Source: Nageia nagi (taxonomy: Eukaryota; Pinophyta). Taken from it: a stretch of 64,000 bases of DNA. A model generated the notes under the pieces. It did not search any database. It saw only the letters and a program-made list of their open reading frames with translations, and was not told where the DNA came from. Where the stretch lies: contig JBITNC010000001.1 of NCBI GenBank assembly GCA_050084985.1, positions 147,684,001 through 147,748,000 on the forward strand, given 5' to 3'. This document shows positions 1-10,389 of this stretch, in pieces. A program made the translations under genes and the position numbers. How positions within the stretch are numbered: position 1 is the stretch's first letter; each line of letters opens with the position of its first letter.

Positions 1-259
1 TTTTTTTCATTTATTACCTATATTGTATCACCACTTTAGATCATTGCATTTGGAGTCGATACTTAGTGTTTTTTCATTTTTTAATATCATCCTACCTTTT
101 AAGGGTGCATGAGAATCACAAGTCACTCATCTTCTATCCACACTTAGTCTAGTCATGTCCACTTGTAATTATTTCATCACTACTTGTATGTTTATATCAT
201 CAATCATGACATGGACAATTGGACATTATCTTGTACCTAGTTCGATATGGAGCTAGAGC
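1..259. other. A+T-rich DNA left of copia-1
   Basis: No gene or recognisable domain is seen. This is the left part of the sequence into which copia-1 inserted; it continues at 8954. The last five bases (AGAGC, 255-259) are the left copy of the copia-1 target site duplication. Confidence 0.6.
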
Positions 260-757
260 TGAAGGATTTGAACTAGATCTAAACAAATCCTCTAGGACCT
301 TAGACTAGGAAACTCAAGATAACACATCTATAATTCTAAGAACATCATTCACACAATATGACACCAATATAATGTGGTTCCTCCCTCCTTGGGAGTACAT
401 CCACAACTAGCTCTCTTATTCTCAAATCTATGTCTCTCTTACAACTATTCTCTAGCTCTCTCCTACACAACCAAGTAGAGTAATCTTACTCAAAACTTAG
501 ATATGTTTACATGAGGAGAGGCCCTCTATTTATAGGTAGAGAGCACCTCCCTAACCTTCCTTTAACCCAAGGGTAAGGTTAGGGTTACATTAAATGTACC
601 ACCAAACTTCAACCTACCAACTAACTCCTTTGGTAAAGTCAAAGTCTATACATTAAAGAATTCTATTAATCATTTAAGGTATCTACATACCCTTAAGTGA
701 TTAATTGAATTTACAAGGAGTCTAGATATTCACAATATTTCATTACAAATTCTAACA
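260..757 (-). repeat. copia-1 3' LTR
   Basis: This 498-bp LTR is read on the minus strand as TGTTAGAATT...CCTTCA. It matches 8451-8948 throughout by eye. The 9-base purine tract lies directly next to it at 758-766. Confidence 0.97.
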
Positions 758-766
758 CTCCCCCTT
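758..766 (-). other. copia-1 polypurine tract
   Basis: On the minus strand this reads AAGGGGGAG and directly abuts the 3' LTR start TGTTAG. This is the standard plus-strand priming site of LTR elements. Confidence 0.93.
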
Positions 767-1242
767 AATGCAATATTGGGATAGAGCGTAGAAGAGAGAA
801 GAGAGAGAGTAAGAGAGAGTTCTCCTCCATAGAGATACAAGTGGAGATGAGAACTTTTACATATTTTTGAGAATCTTTTTGAGAACTAGTATGAGACTCA
901 CTACATTACCATTTGACAAAAATGGTTTACAATACAATCATTAACCACAACTGGTTTCACTGTACATAGTAGTCGATCAACTTTAAGCTGACATGTGAGT
1001 CTCCATGAGCTTGCTTTCACAAGGTGAGTAACCTGCATTTCTAAAGAAGATCCTGCATGCTACAAGCAACTCATGAACAAAATCAGTTAGATGCATCATA
1101 TATTCAAATAAGAGAATCAAATAATGCCATCTTATAAATAACTGATCAATGGTGCACTATAAGCCATCACGGAGATGCCAAGCCATCACTCATAGTCACC
1201 TGTTGTATATAGACATGTGTTGATTTTAAAATAGAGCATAAA

Positions 1243-1490
1243 ATTGTACAACGAGTTTCTCACGCAGAGCAAACTCACCACGGAGGTATAGAATGTACAA
1301 CAAGTTCGTCACGCAGAGCGAACTTACCACGGAGGTATATTAATTATATGCTCAAAATTTGTACAAAAAGTTTCTCACGCAGAGCAAACTTACCACTGAG
1401 GTATAAAATAATCAACACTCTATAACAACAATTGTACAACAAGTTTGTCACGCAGAGCAAACTTACCACGGAGGTCTAGAATGTACAATC
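1243..1490 (-). repeat. Four hairpin-forming repeats in the copia-1 3' UTR
   Basis: Four copies of a unit of about 43 bp, at uneven spacing, lie between the pol stop and the purine tract. Each shares the core TCACGCAGAG and ends near a GGAGGT-like stretch. The core is bracketed by inverted arms: GTTT/AAAC (1255-1274 and 1370-1389), GTTCG/CGAAC (1304-1323) and GTTTG/CAAAC (1443-1462). The T-A to C-G exchange between copies keeps pairing. Copia-3 (39960-40340) and copia-2 (48550-48740) hold related repeats at the same place. No function is known to me. Confidence 0.85.
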
Positions 1491-1534
1491 AAAAAAGGCC
1501 TCTTAGAGGTGAAGTTGTCATCACTAACAAAAGT

Positions 1535-4500
1535 TTAAACTTCACTCCCCCTTGAGGGCAACTTCACCAACCCTAGAGAAGCCCTAAGCTTGCAGAACTG
1601 AGCTTCAGGAAGGGGCTTGGTGAACAAATCAGCGGAGTTGTCAGTAGATGGACAATACTGCAAGTGTATGATGTCATCTAGAACCTTCTCCCTGATAAAA
1701 TGAGCTTGGATTTCTACATGTTTGGTTCGCTGATGGAACACAGGATTCTTAGCCAAAGAGATAGCCGATTGATTATCTGACGAAATAAGAGATGGGCCAT
1801 TTTGCGTATACCCAATTTCGTTCAGAAGATGTCTTAGCCAAATAGCTTCTTGGGCGGCAACAGACATGGCTCGATATTCGGCTTCGGTGGTAGAAAGAGT
1901 CACAGTAGGTTGCTTCTTGGAAGCCCAAGAGATAGCACCTGAACCAATGCTAAACACATATGCAGAGGTTGATTTTCTGTCATCTCTATCTCCCCCATAA
2001 TCAGAATCTGAGAACCCTGAGAGAACAATCGAGGGCACTTTGGAATACTTAAGAGCAAGATCCTTTGTCCCTGCGACATACCTCAAGATTTGCTTAACAG
2101 CATTGAGGTGTTCAACATATGGTTTTTGCATGAATCGTGCCATCAGATTCACTGCAAAGGCAATATCAGGACGAGAGATAGTCAGATACAGAAGACTACC
2201 AATCAATTGCCTATAAGCTGTAGCATCAGCCAACTGAGAATCTGAGCTCAGTGATACAACGAGTCCAGGAGAAACAGGTATTGCAGCATATTTACACTCT
2301 TCCATTCCAAACTTTTGCAAGATGTCTGATATATACTTAGATTGACTAAGATAAGTACAATCTTTGTGTTGGTATACTTGCATCCCAAGATAGTAATGCA
2401 ATAGACCTAGATCAGTCATTTCAAATGTTGCCTTGAGTTTGGAGATGCACTCTTGGATGATTTCAATATTATTACCTGTGATGAGAAGATCATCCACATA
2501 AAGGAGTATTATGACCACGTCTTGTCCTTGATTGAGTACATATAGATCTGAATCTGAGAAGCACTTGGAAAAACCAATATCTGTAAAGAATCCTGAAATT
2601 TTCTTGTACCATGCTCTAGGTGCTTGCTTAAGTCCATACAAAGACTTCTTTAGTTTGCACACAAGAGACTCTTTTCCTTCTGGAATAAATCCTTCTGGTT
2701 GATTCATGTAGATTTCTACATCCAAGTCACCATTGAGAAATGCACTCTTGACATCAAGTTGGAAAACTTTCCATCCCTGAGCTGCAGAAAGAGCAAGGAT
2801 TATCCTAACAGTAGGCATTTTAGCCACAGGAGCAAAGGTTTCCTCATAATCAATACCATATTTCTGAGCGAATCCTTTGGCCACTAACCTTGCTTTGTAT
2901 TTTTCAACTTCTCCATCAGAATTGTACTTGACCTTGTAAATCCATTTATTTCCAATCACATTTTTCTCATTGGGATAAGGAACCAAATCCCAAGTTTCAT
3001 TTTTCATGAGTGCCTCGTACTCAACTTTCATAGCTTCCATCCAACACTCTTCCTTGGAAGCTTCTTTGAATGTTGATGGCTCATTCATATTATCAATTTT
3101 AGCAAATAAGGATTTATTCAAGGTCATACTTCTAGTAATTCTCTGAGCTGGAGAATTTTGCTCTTGTGGTGACTTCCCTACATGATCATCCAACCAGTTA
3201 GGTGCAGGCGTAGAATCATCTGAATCAGACACCTCAGCATGAGAAGTCGTATCCTCAGGAAGTTCATTGAACTTGACATCCCTAGAAACAAAGACTGTTT
3301 TATGGGATGAGGAGTAGAGCCTGTAACCTCTATGCTGATTATCATACCCCACAAAGATGCATTTTTCTGATCTTTTGTCTAGCTTCTTTCTTTTCTCTGA
3401 GGTAATGAAAGCAAATGCATCACATCCAAAGACCCTGAAGTGTGAGATGTTAGGTTTCTTTCCTGTCCATGCCTCATATGGAGTTTTTCCTTCAACTGCT
3501 TTAGTAGGACACCTATTAAGGGTGTGAATAGCAGTGTGAACAGCTTCTCCCCATAAGAAACTAGGAAGGTTACCCAACATGCATCTTGCCATTTCCATAA
3601 TGGTGTGATTCTTTCTTTCAGCAACTCCATTTTGCTGAGGGGTGTAAGGGATTGTGAATTGTCGCTTGATCCCATGTTTAACACAATAGTCGTTAAATTC
3701 ATTGCTATTATATTCACCCCCATTGTCAGATCTCAGCATTTTGATCTTAAAATCAGTTTGATTTTCAACAAGTGCCTTGAAGTCTTTAAATCGGTCAAAA
3801 GTTTGATCCTTGTGCTCAAGTAGATAACCAAATGTCATCCTACTGAAGTCATCAATGAAAGTCAGAACATAAGAAGCTCCCCCTAGAGACTTAGTCTGAA
3901 ATGGACCCATCAAATCTGAATGCACAAGCTGAAGAGGACGAGTAGCCAGAGTTGCCTTATCCTTTTCAAACTTTTGCCTATTCATCTTTCCAAGAATGCA
4001 CCTTTCACAAAGACCAATTATGGGTGAAATATTAGGTAAACCTTCCACAAGTTCTTGATTTTTCATATCTTGAATACTCTTGTGGTTAAGGTGCCCTAAT
4101 CGTTGATGCCAAAGATTACCTTTTGAACACACATTTGTAGCAAGACAAATCTTTGAAGGTACTTGATCCACAATATAAAGGTCATTCTTTACTGATCCTT
4201 TCATCAAAGTGGCAAGTCCTTTCTTAACACACCAAGAGTGTGAGGTAAACTCAAATGAGCATCCTGTCCTTGTAATCTGAATTACAGAGATAAGATTCAT
4301 CCTTAGCTTAGGCACATAAAAGACATTATCAAGCGCCTTTCCATGAATCTTCACATTCCCTATTCCTTGAACATCAAGGACTGTATTATCACCTATCACA
4401 ACTGTATCCTTGTTGTACTTATGAAAATTTTCAAATTTATCCTTTTCATAACACATGTGATTAGTGCATCCTGAATCAATAATCCAATCATTTGAAATAG

Positions 4501-5428
4501 TTTGAGTCATTGAGTAGTAGGCAACAGAAGCAGCATGCTTGTTCTTCTTTTTATTATTGAAATTTCTCACATTTGCATTTCCCTTTCCTTTTTGAGCAAA
4601 TTTCTTTTTGCGACAATCATACTCTTTGTGCCCAAAGATGCCACAAAAGTTACAATTCCCATCAAACTTTTCCTGCGGTGTTGGTTTGCTTGATCCAGCT
4701 TTGTCATTCCTTTGCTTGAAGTTGTTGTGCTTCCTGATGGTAGATGAAGATTTGTTGTCTTTGAATTTATAATGTTTGAACGTCTTCTTGAAAGGAGTTT
4801 TGGTTGCTCCTAGAGCAATGTTATTATCCTTTGGAGAAATGTTCAACATTTTCTTGTTCAAAGTTTCCTCATGTTTCAGAAGGAGTCTAGAAAGATTGTC
4901 AAGGGAGATAACATCTTCTTCATCATCGAGCCTAGTCTCCATAACTGTGACAAAATTACTGAACTTTGTAGAGAGGCTTTGAAGAATAATGAAGACCATG
5001 AACTCATCATTGATCCAATTGCACCCATAGCCAACCAGTTGTGTCCTAAGGTCAATGATTTTGTTCAAGTAGATTGAGGCACTTTCATCTTCTTCTTGAC
5101 GATACTGCAACTTTTGTAGAATGGTGAACCTTCTTGAAAATTTGGACCCAAGGTAAATTTTCTTTAGTCTGTCCCAAGCTTCTTTTGCTGATGTCGAGGA
5201 AGAAATCATGAGAAGGATGTCATCTGAAACTGCACGATAGATCATTGAGGTTGCTAACTCATTCTTTGAGTTGTAAATTTCAAGGGCCTTCTCATCTGTA
5301 GGAGCAACTAGATCTTCATTTACTGTCTGCCACAGCTTCCTTGCCTGTAACTCAGCTCTCATACGAGGTTCCCATATGCCGTAGTTGGAACCGTCGAGTA
5401 TGTGCTTGGGTATGAAGGTTTCAACCAT
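1535..5428 (-). CDS. Copia gag-pol polyprotein, intact
   Basis: One uninterrupted frame encodes the whole polyprotein. It runs to 5482 (1,315 aa), but I place the start at the Met at 5428, residue 19 of the longer frame, because a good splice acceptor lies at 5432-5433 and the first 18 residues are an unrelated hydrophobic stretch. Domains, in residues of the longer frame: capsid-like GAG (~25-230); CCHC knuckle CNFCGIFGHKEYDC (~280); aspartic protease with WIIDSGCTNHM (~330); HHCC integrase finger (~455-500); DDE integrase core with HSDLMGPF, SDNGGEYNSNEF and QQNGVAERKN (~515-660); reverse transcriptase with QLDVKSAFLNG and LLYVDDLLITG (~840-1080); RNase H with SDSDYGGDRDDRKST and STTEAEYRAM (~1140-1290). 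All catalytic signatures are present. This is one of the few intact reading frames in the window. Confidence 0.95.
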   Translation of the reverse strand: MVETFIPKHILDGSNYGIWEPRMRAELQARKLWQTVNEDLVAPTDEKALEIYNSKNELATSMIYRAVSDDILLMISSSTSAKEAWDRLKKIYLGSKFSRRFTILQKLQYRQEEDESASIYLNKIIDLRTQLVGYGCNWINDEFMVFIILQSLSTKFSNFVTVMETRLDDEEDVISLDNLSRLLLKHEETLNKKMLNISPKDNNIALGATKTPFKKTFKHYKFKDNKSSSTIRKHNNFKQRNDKAGSSKPTPQEKFDGNCNFCGIFGHKEYDCRKKKFAQKGKGNANVRNFNNKKKNKHAASVAYYSMTQTISNDWIIDSGCTNHMCYEKDKFENFHKYNKDTVVIGDNTVLDVQGIGNVKIHGKALDNVFYVPKLRMNLISVIQITRTGCSFEFTSHSWCVKKGLATLMKGSVKNDLYIVDQVPSKICLATNVCSKGNLWHQRLGHLNHKSIQDMKNQELVEGLPNISPIIGLCERCILGKMNRQKFEKDKATLATRPLQLVHSDLMGPFQTKSLGGASYVLTFIDDFSRMTFGYLLEHKDQTFDRFKDFKALVENQTDFKIKMLRSDNGGEYNSNEFNDYCVKHGIKRQFTIPYTPQQNGVAERKNHTIMEMARCMLGNLPSFLWGEAVHTAIHTLNRCPTKAVEGKTPYEAWTGKKPNISHFRVFGCDAFAFITSEKRKKLDKRSEKCIFVGYDNQHRGYRLYSSSHKTVFVSRDVKFNELPEDTTSHAEVSDSDDSTPAPNWLDDHVGKSPQEQNSPAQRITRSMTLNKSLFAKIDNMNEPSTFKEASKEECWMEAMKVEYEALMKNETWDLVPYPNEKNVIGNKWIYKVKYNSDGEVEKYKARLVAKGFAQKYGIDYEETFAPVAKMPTVRIILALSAAQGWKVFQLDVKSAFLNGDLDVEIYMNQPEGFIPEGKESLVCKLKKSLYGLKQAPRAWYKKISGFFTDIGFSKCFSDSDLYVLNQGQDVVIILLYVDDLLITGNNIEIIQECISKLKATFEMTDLGLLHYYLGMQVYQHKDCTYLSQSKYISDILQKFGMEECKYAAIPVSPGLVVSLSSDSQLADATAYRQLIGSLLYLTISRPDIAFAVNLMARFMQKPYVEHLNAVKQILRYVAGTKDLALKYSKVPSIVLSGFSDSDYGGDRDDRKSTSAYVFSIGSGAISWASKKQPTVTLSTTEAEYRAMSVAAQEAIWLRHLLNEIGYTQNGPSLISSDNQSAISLAKNPVFHQRTKHVEIQAHFIREKVLDDIIHLQYCPSTDNSADLFTKPLPEAQFCKLRASLGLVKLPSRGSEV

Positions 5429-6750
5429 TGTCTGTACAAAAAATAAATATGCAATAAGAATGCAAATTTTACAAGTTTCCATCTATACAAATCAAACATA
5501 AGTAAACATGTCCCACATGTGCAAACTTATAACCACGATCCGTAGAGGAATAATGTTGGGGTTGTTTTCTTGTGTAGAATTAGGCCTTCACCTGGATGCC
5601 CGCAAGGTGGAGCCCAGGTACTACCAGTCCTCAACCAGTTCACCTTGGTCAGTAATACACTCTCACAAGGAGAAGTACCAACTATTTTTCAAGGATCCGA
5701 CATATCTTGGACCGGCCATTTTAATTATCTTGATTAAGGGTTTCAGTTTTCCTCCTAGGTTATCAGGATAATCCCTGAATGGACGTGCGGACATGTGGTA
5801 TCACTACACACATGCCTGTCCACCTAATAGAGTTATGTCCAATCCAACAGAGGTCTTAGGGGCAATTAAGACGGACTTACCACCACTCGGTTCTTCGGAC
5901 TAAAAGGGCTCCAGTCTGCCCTGTCCTCACCTCATGGCTCCCCAAACAAGTCATGTTGTGGAAAATACGTGCGGATGTATTCATTTTAGGGGTTACTTTT
6001 CACATTTTTGCGTATTGCAAGTATAAGCAAATGTGCAAAAAAATATAAAGTAAGGTGAAAAATTACTCCATCCACACGAACTTGAAACCTTAAAAAAAGG
6101 TCAAAAAATTGAGTCCAATGGGTTTTGTTCTAACCCCTAAAGGACTTTTACATTGTTCACATTTTTCTCAAAGCACTTAATTAAACATTAAGAACTAAGT
6201 CCTACTTAGTATATCACGACTTAAAAATTTAAGTAAGCATGCATCATGCATTAAAAATTTAAGTCCTAAGCATACTTAGTATTCATAACATGCATTGTAT
6301 CATGACTTAAAATTTAAGTAAGCATGCATCATGCATTACAAATTTAAGTCCTAAGCATACTTAGTCTTCAAATAAGATACATGCATCTAGATAAAATTTA
6401 AGTAAAAAATTTATACCAAGACCCCCCCTTTGTTACTTAAAGTTTTATCTCTAGAGAACCAACTTGTATGCTATGACTTGGCTTATAAGTGATGTATTTT
6501 AAGTAAAAGATTCCCTTATGTACTTAAAAAAATAGCATACTTTAGATTAAATTACTATGCATGTGCACCTTTATTTAATTAAGCATTAAATTTGGAGGAG
6601 AAAATAAGAAATTATGTGAAGGACTCCTAAGTGCATTTAATGGGAGCAATTGACTTGGAAGGTGGAATAGGAGACCCTGCCCTTAATTTTAATGCATGGT
6701 AATGCTTTGTCTACCTTATGGACTAAAAAAAATTCCTAAGTCAATAAGCA

Positions 6751-7605
6751 TTAAAGGCGTAGTAGGAGGAAGGAGAAAGAGGAGGCTGGGCAGGGGTGGT
6801 AGGGGCCAAAGTCGGCGAGGAGGTCACGGAAGGCGGTGGAGGTCGCGTGCGGCGACCAGTCGGTGGTTGACCACCCAAGGTGCGACGTGAGGGCGAGAAG
6901 GGAGAAGGGCCACGTTAAAAAGAGAATGAAGCCAGTGAGCCGGGTTGTGCAGAGCTGGGAAGACTTAACAGCCAAGCAACGTATCCATTCTGTGCATGTC
7001 CGGTGATCTTTGCAGAAAGGGTGTCTACACTAGGTTACGGACCCATTCAACGTATCCGTTCTGTGCATGGCCTGAGATCATTGGCATTACAAGAAACCTA
7101 TGTCTGCATCGTACATTTTTTATAAGCAAATCACACGTGAGGGAGGAGAAGACGGAGAGGAGGAGGCTGAAGCAAGGCCACTGCATATCCTGCGAGCACT
7201 TCAGTCCACGAAACAGGTTGCCGGCGAGCATGGCAGTGCATGGGCTGCAGCCTGCCCAAGTCGAAGAGGCTCATGGCCGTGAGGAAGGAGTGGTGGTAAG
7301 CATGGCTTCGGCTGGAGAATGGAGACGCGGCGTCCTCCCTCATCGAGCTCCAGTAGCGTAGACCATCGGACAACCAGTCCTACTGTGCATCATCCGTTCA
7401 GGGGTGGTAGTGTCCGTGTCTGTGGTGCATATGCCATAGTGGGTAGTGCCTGCGATCATGTGAAGTCTAGGAAGCAGCTGCAGGACGTGGCATCCTGGAG
7501 AACAGGCAGGCGGGAGGTGGCGAGCGGGAGGAGCGCGAGTGGTGCCGGCGCGGGGGGAAGAGCGGTTGAGGAGGAGCTGCGGTGGCGCGCGGCCCGTTTT
7601 AACAT
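6751..7605. other. G+C-rich block inside the copia-1 leader
   Basis: About 850 bp clearly richer in G+C than everything around it, with CG-rich stretches such as 7505-7590. Short frames occur on both strands (for example plus 6996-7361, minus 7456-7728), but none shows a recognisable domain and none looks more coding than its overlaps. It lies inside the putative leader intron. It could be a captured host fragment or element-specific leader. Copia-2 has a weaker C-rich block at the matching place (42730-43170) without obvious similarity. Confidence 0.6.
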
Positions 7606-7769
7606 GTATATGAATTTATACGAATTGTTATCAATTAACCCCCCGAAATAAATTGATATAATGTTAATTGATTTGAACGTGACCCCCCATTTTAAATTTA
7701 TTTCAAATATAAAAAATATATATAACAAAGATATATATTGTGTTGTGTTGAAACAAATTTAAAAAATAA

Positions 7770-7771
<2 letters not shown>

Positions 7772-7800
<29 letters not shown>

Positions 7801-7867
7801 ATTATATTTGAAATAGATTTAAACTATAATTTTGTTTTGATTATTTTAAACAAAAGCAAAATAAGAA

Positions 7868-7906
<39 letters not shown>

Positions 7907-7951
7907 GAGTATGTTTGTTGAAAAACAAAAATATATATATATATATATATT
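7772..7951. repeat. (TA)n microsatellite tracts
   Basis: Three runs of alternating T and A lie at about 7772-7798, 7870-7900 and 7931-7950, in the early part of the copia-1 leader. Confidence 0.95.
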
Positions 7952-8436
7952 CTATATATATTGAGCCTTTGAATCTAGGAGTGTGCCCCTTAAAATTATG
8001 GTAGAACCAAAAAAAATTTGTCCTCCTCTTTATTTCAACAATAAAATATGTAAAAAATTGCACCTTCCTCCTTTTTTTTGATATTTTTCACAAAAGACTT
8101 TGTAAAAAAAAAACTTTTCAATAAGATGCTATCATAATATATTTTTGCTCAAAAGAAAAAACATTTTCTTTGTACATGAAAAATAGATGACTAACATAAA
8201 ATATTGTTAGTAAGAAGAGAATAGCAAAAATATATTATGGTATTGCTAAGACATTGAGCTAGCATAATCATACAAAAGATTAGTATCATAATGAACTTAG
8301 TTAAAGAAGGATAGAAGGTTATACCTTTGCAAACCTTTTACCTCACAATGAAGATTAGGATTAAGATCTCCAAATTTGAGAAGGATGAAGCACCTCCAAA
8401 ATGTAGCTTCCACACCAAAAGAGCTTCCTCAACAAG

Positions 8437-8448
8437 TCTCTGATACCA
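8437..8448 (-). other. copia-1 primer binding site (tRNA-iMet)
   Basis: On the minus strand, two bases inside the 5' LTR, the sequence TGGTATCAGAGA matches the plant initiator-Met tRNA primer site TGGTATCAGAGC at 11 of 12 bases. Confidence 0.93.
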
Positions 8449-8450
8449 AT

Positions 8451-8948
8451 TGAAGGATTTGAACTAGATCTAAACAAATCCTCTAGGACCTTAGACTAGG
8501 AAACTCAAGATAACACATCTATAATTCTAAGAACATCATTCACACAATATGACACCAATATAATGTGGTTCCTCCCTCCTTGGGAGTACATCCACAACTA
8601 GCTCTCTTATTCTCAAATCTATGTCTCTCTTACAACTATTCTCTAGCTCTCTCCTACACAACCAAGTAGAGTAATCTTACTCAAAACTTAGATATGTTTA
8701 CATGAGGAGAGGCCCTCTATTTATAGGTAGAGAGCACCTCCCTAACCTTCCTTTAACCCAAGGGTAAGGTTAGGGTTACATTAAATGTACCACCAAACTT
8801 CAACCTACCAACTAACTCCTTTGGTAAAGTCAAAGTCTATACATTAAAGAATTCTATTAATCATTTAAGGTATCTACATACCCTTAAGTGATTAATTGAA
8901 TTTACAAGGAGTCTAGATATTCACAATATTTCATTACAAATTCTAACA
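8451..8948 (-). repeat. copia-1 5' LTR
   Basis: A 498-bp LTR, identical by eye to 260-757. It carries the element promoter (TATA box at 8717-8726) and borders the right target duplication AGAGC. Confidence 0.97.
8717..8726 (-). promoter_or_regulatory. TATA box of copia-1 5' LTR
   Basis: Minus strand reads CTATAAATAG in the middle of the LTR, as expected for a Pol II LTR promoter. The same box is in the 3' LTR at 526-535. Confidence 0.8.
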
Positions 8949-8953
8949 AGAGC

Positions 8954-10389
8954 ATGTCCTATGCATTAAGATGGAACTATGTCCTTGCCTTTTTTTTCTT
9001 TTTCTTTTTGCATCATTTCATTTTTATCTTTCCATGTCATTTTCCTCCATCATTTATCATTACATCAATATGTCAGGGCCATTGATTGACATTGCTTAGC
9101 AATAATCGAAAGTTGTTCAAAAAAAGAGCTCATTCTACACATTAAGATGGAAGTTAACCTCAAATCCATTTTCAGTTTTCTTATATTCACTTATTTTTTA
9201 TGATATTATTTGATCTCTTTTATGTTTTCCTATGTCAATTTTTAAGTCATTTTATCTCACTTTGTTGAAATTTGCACTTTGCATCTTTTTGCACTTTGAA
9301 CTTTTTGCCTTTCATTTGGATTGCAAAAACTTGTTTAACCATGTCAGTTTCTTTTACAACTTATTTTTTTCACTAAACAATTATAAATGTGATCACATTC
9401 CATAAGTTTCATTATGTTTTTGTTGTCCCATATGCCTTCTTTTGCCATCTAAAATGAGCTACTTAGCCACTTTTTCAAGCTATGTCGATTTGAGTCATTT
9501 GTTCATTTTGTCTTATAAAATTATCTTATTTTATCTTATTATGCCTTTTCAATTCATTTCGAATTACCTTGTAACCATTTCCAAGTCCATTTTGTTTTAG
9601 GACCAAAGGTCCTAAAATTTGACACCTTAAAAAGTTGCCTTTGGTTTGCTAGTTTTAAACCTATCAAACTAAGTTAGTTTTTCATTCTCTTAGTTTTTAT
9701 GGGTATTTGATATACTACCAATCATCCCACCAATTTTTATAGCCTAATTTTATCATTTGGTATCATTTTGAAAGTCAAACAGAAGCTCACTTGAAATGGT
9801 GCGCTTTCAATGAGCACTAAAGATTTTTTCCAAAGTCAAAGTTGGCTTCGATTTTAGCTTCGAAAATTGGTCAAATGACCTTTATTTTTTGTTTTTTAAA
9901 CCATATTTTCCAGCACTTAGATTTTTCATTCGTCTATCCTATCATCAAAGTTGTTTATCAAACAGACATGGTTGTTGCTTGTTTTTTAGTGTCAAAGTTG
10001 GTCATTCTTCACTTTTTCACAAGTGTTAAAAGTGTCAAAGTTTTATTTTGGTTCATTCTAGTTGCATTTTTGTAACCTTTCTGAGTCATTATTTTTACAT
10101 TTCATTATTGTTCACTTAAGTTGAATCTTTATGTGTATGATTAAGGTGCCTTTTAATCATGTATAGGGTGTATTTTTAGTTATCTTTTTGTGATATTTTT
10201 GATGTTCATTTGTTAACAAATTTTATGAATTTTCTCTTGTTTGTTTCACTTGTCATCATTATATCTTATTTTTTCCATTTCTATAATCATTTATCTTATC
10301 ATCCTTTTAGTCAAATTATTTATTATTTTAAGTCTTATATTTTTAAAATAGTAGTGTGTTTATCTTACAAAAACATCTTTTGTTCTTTT
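8954..10389. other. T-rich non-coding DNA between copia-1 and Tat-A
   Basis: Long T-rich stretches with many stops in all frames. Short frames at 9842-10075 and 10210-10422 are low-complexity Phe/Leu/Ile-rich and not credible genes. The sequence resumes after Tat-A at 28254; 10385-10389 (CTTTT) is the left Tat-A target duplication. Probably an old, unrecognisable repeat. Confidence 0.6.

Larger units (their letters stand above)
5432..8341 (-). other. Putative leader intron of copia-1
   Basis: Between primer site and gag ATG, the minus strand has a donor-like GAG|GTAAAAGG (GT at 8341-8340) and a T-rich acceptor TTTTTTGTACAG|ACAATGG (AG at 5433-5432). This interval is 2,910 bp. Copia-2 has a donor GAG|GTAAAC about 100 bp after its LTR and an acceptor TTTATGTAG three bases before its gag ATG, i.e. 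the same positions. Splicing would remove almost the whole leader and its many upstream ATGs. This is inferred from sequence only. Confidence 0.6.
260..8948 (-). mobile_element. Complete Ty1/copia LTR retrotransposon (copia-1)
   Basis: This 8,689-bp element is bounded by two 498-bp direct repeats (260-757 and 8451-8948) that I read as identical, each TG...CA on both strands. It is flanked by the perfect 5-bp duplication AGAGC (255-259 and 8949-8953). In minus-strand order it has the 5' LTR, an initiator-Met tRNA primer site, a ~3-kb leader, one gag-pol frame, a 3' UTR with tandem hairpins, a purine tract and the 3' LTR. The domain order integrase then reverse transcriptase defines copia. Identical LTRs and an unbroken frame imply recent insertion and possible autonomy. 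Copia-2 and copia-3 in this window are decayed relatives. Confidence 0.97.

Noticed and set aside
2699-5077. Plus-strand ORFs of 62-72 codons and a minus-strand 114-codon ORF within copia-1 pol
   Set aside because: They are shadow frames of the intact gag-pol gene.
6696-7728. Several overlapping ORFs of 60-121 codons on both strands in the G+C-rich leader block
   Set aside because: They overlap each other in opposite frames, lack domains, and are expected by chance where stop codons are rare because of G+C content.
7824-8063. 79-codon minus-strand ORF rich in Ile/Tyr
   Set aside because: It is a translation of the (TA)n microsatellite.
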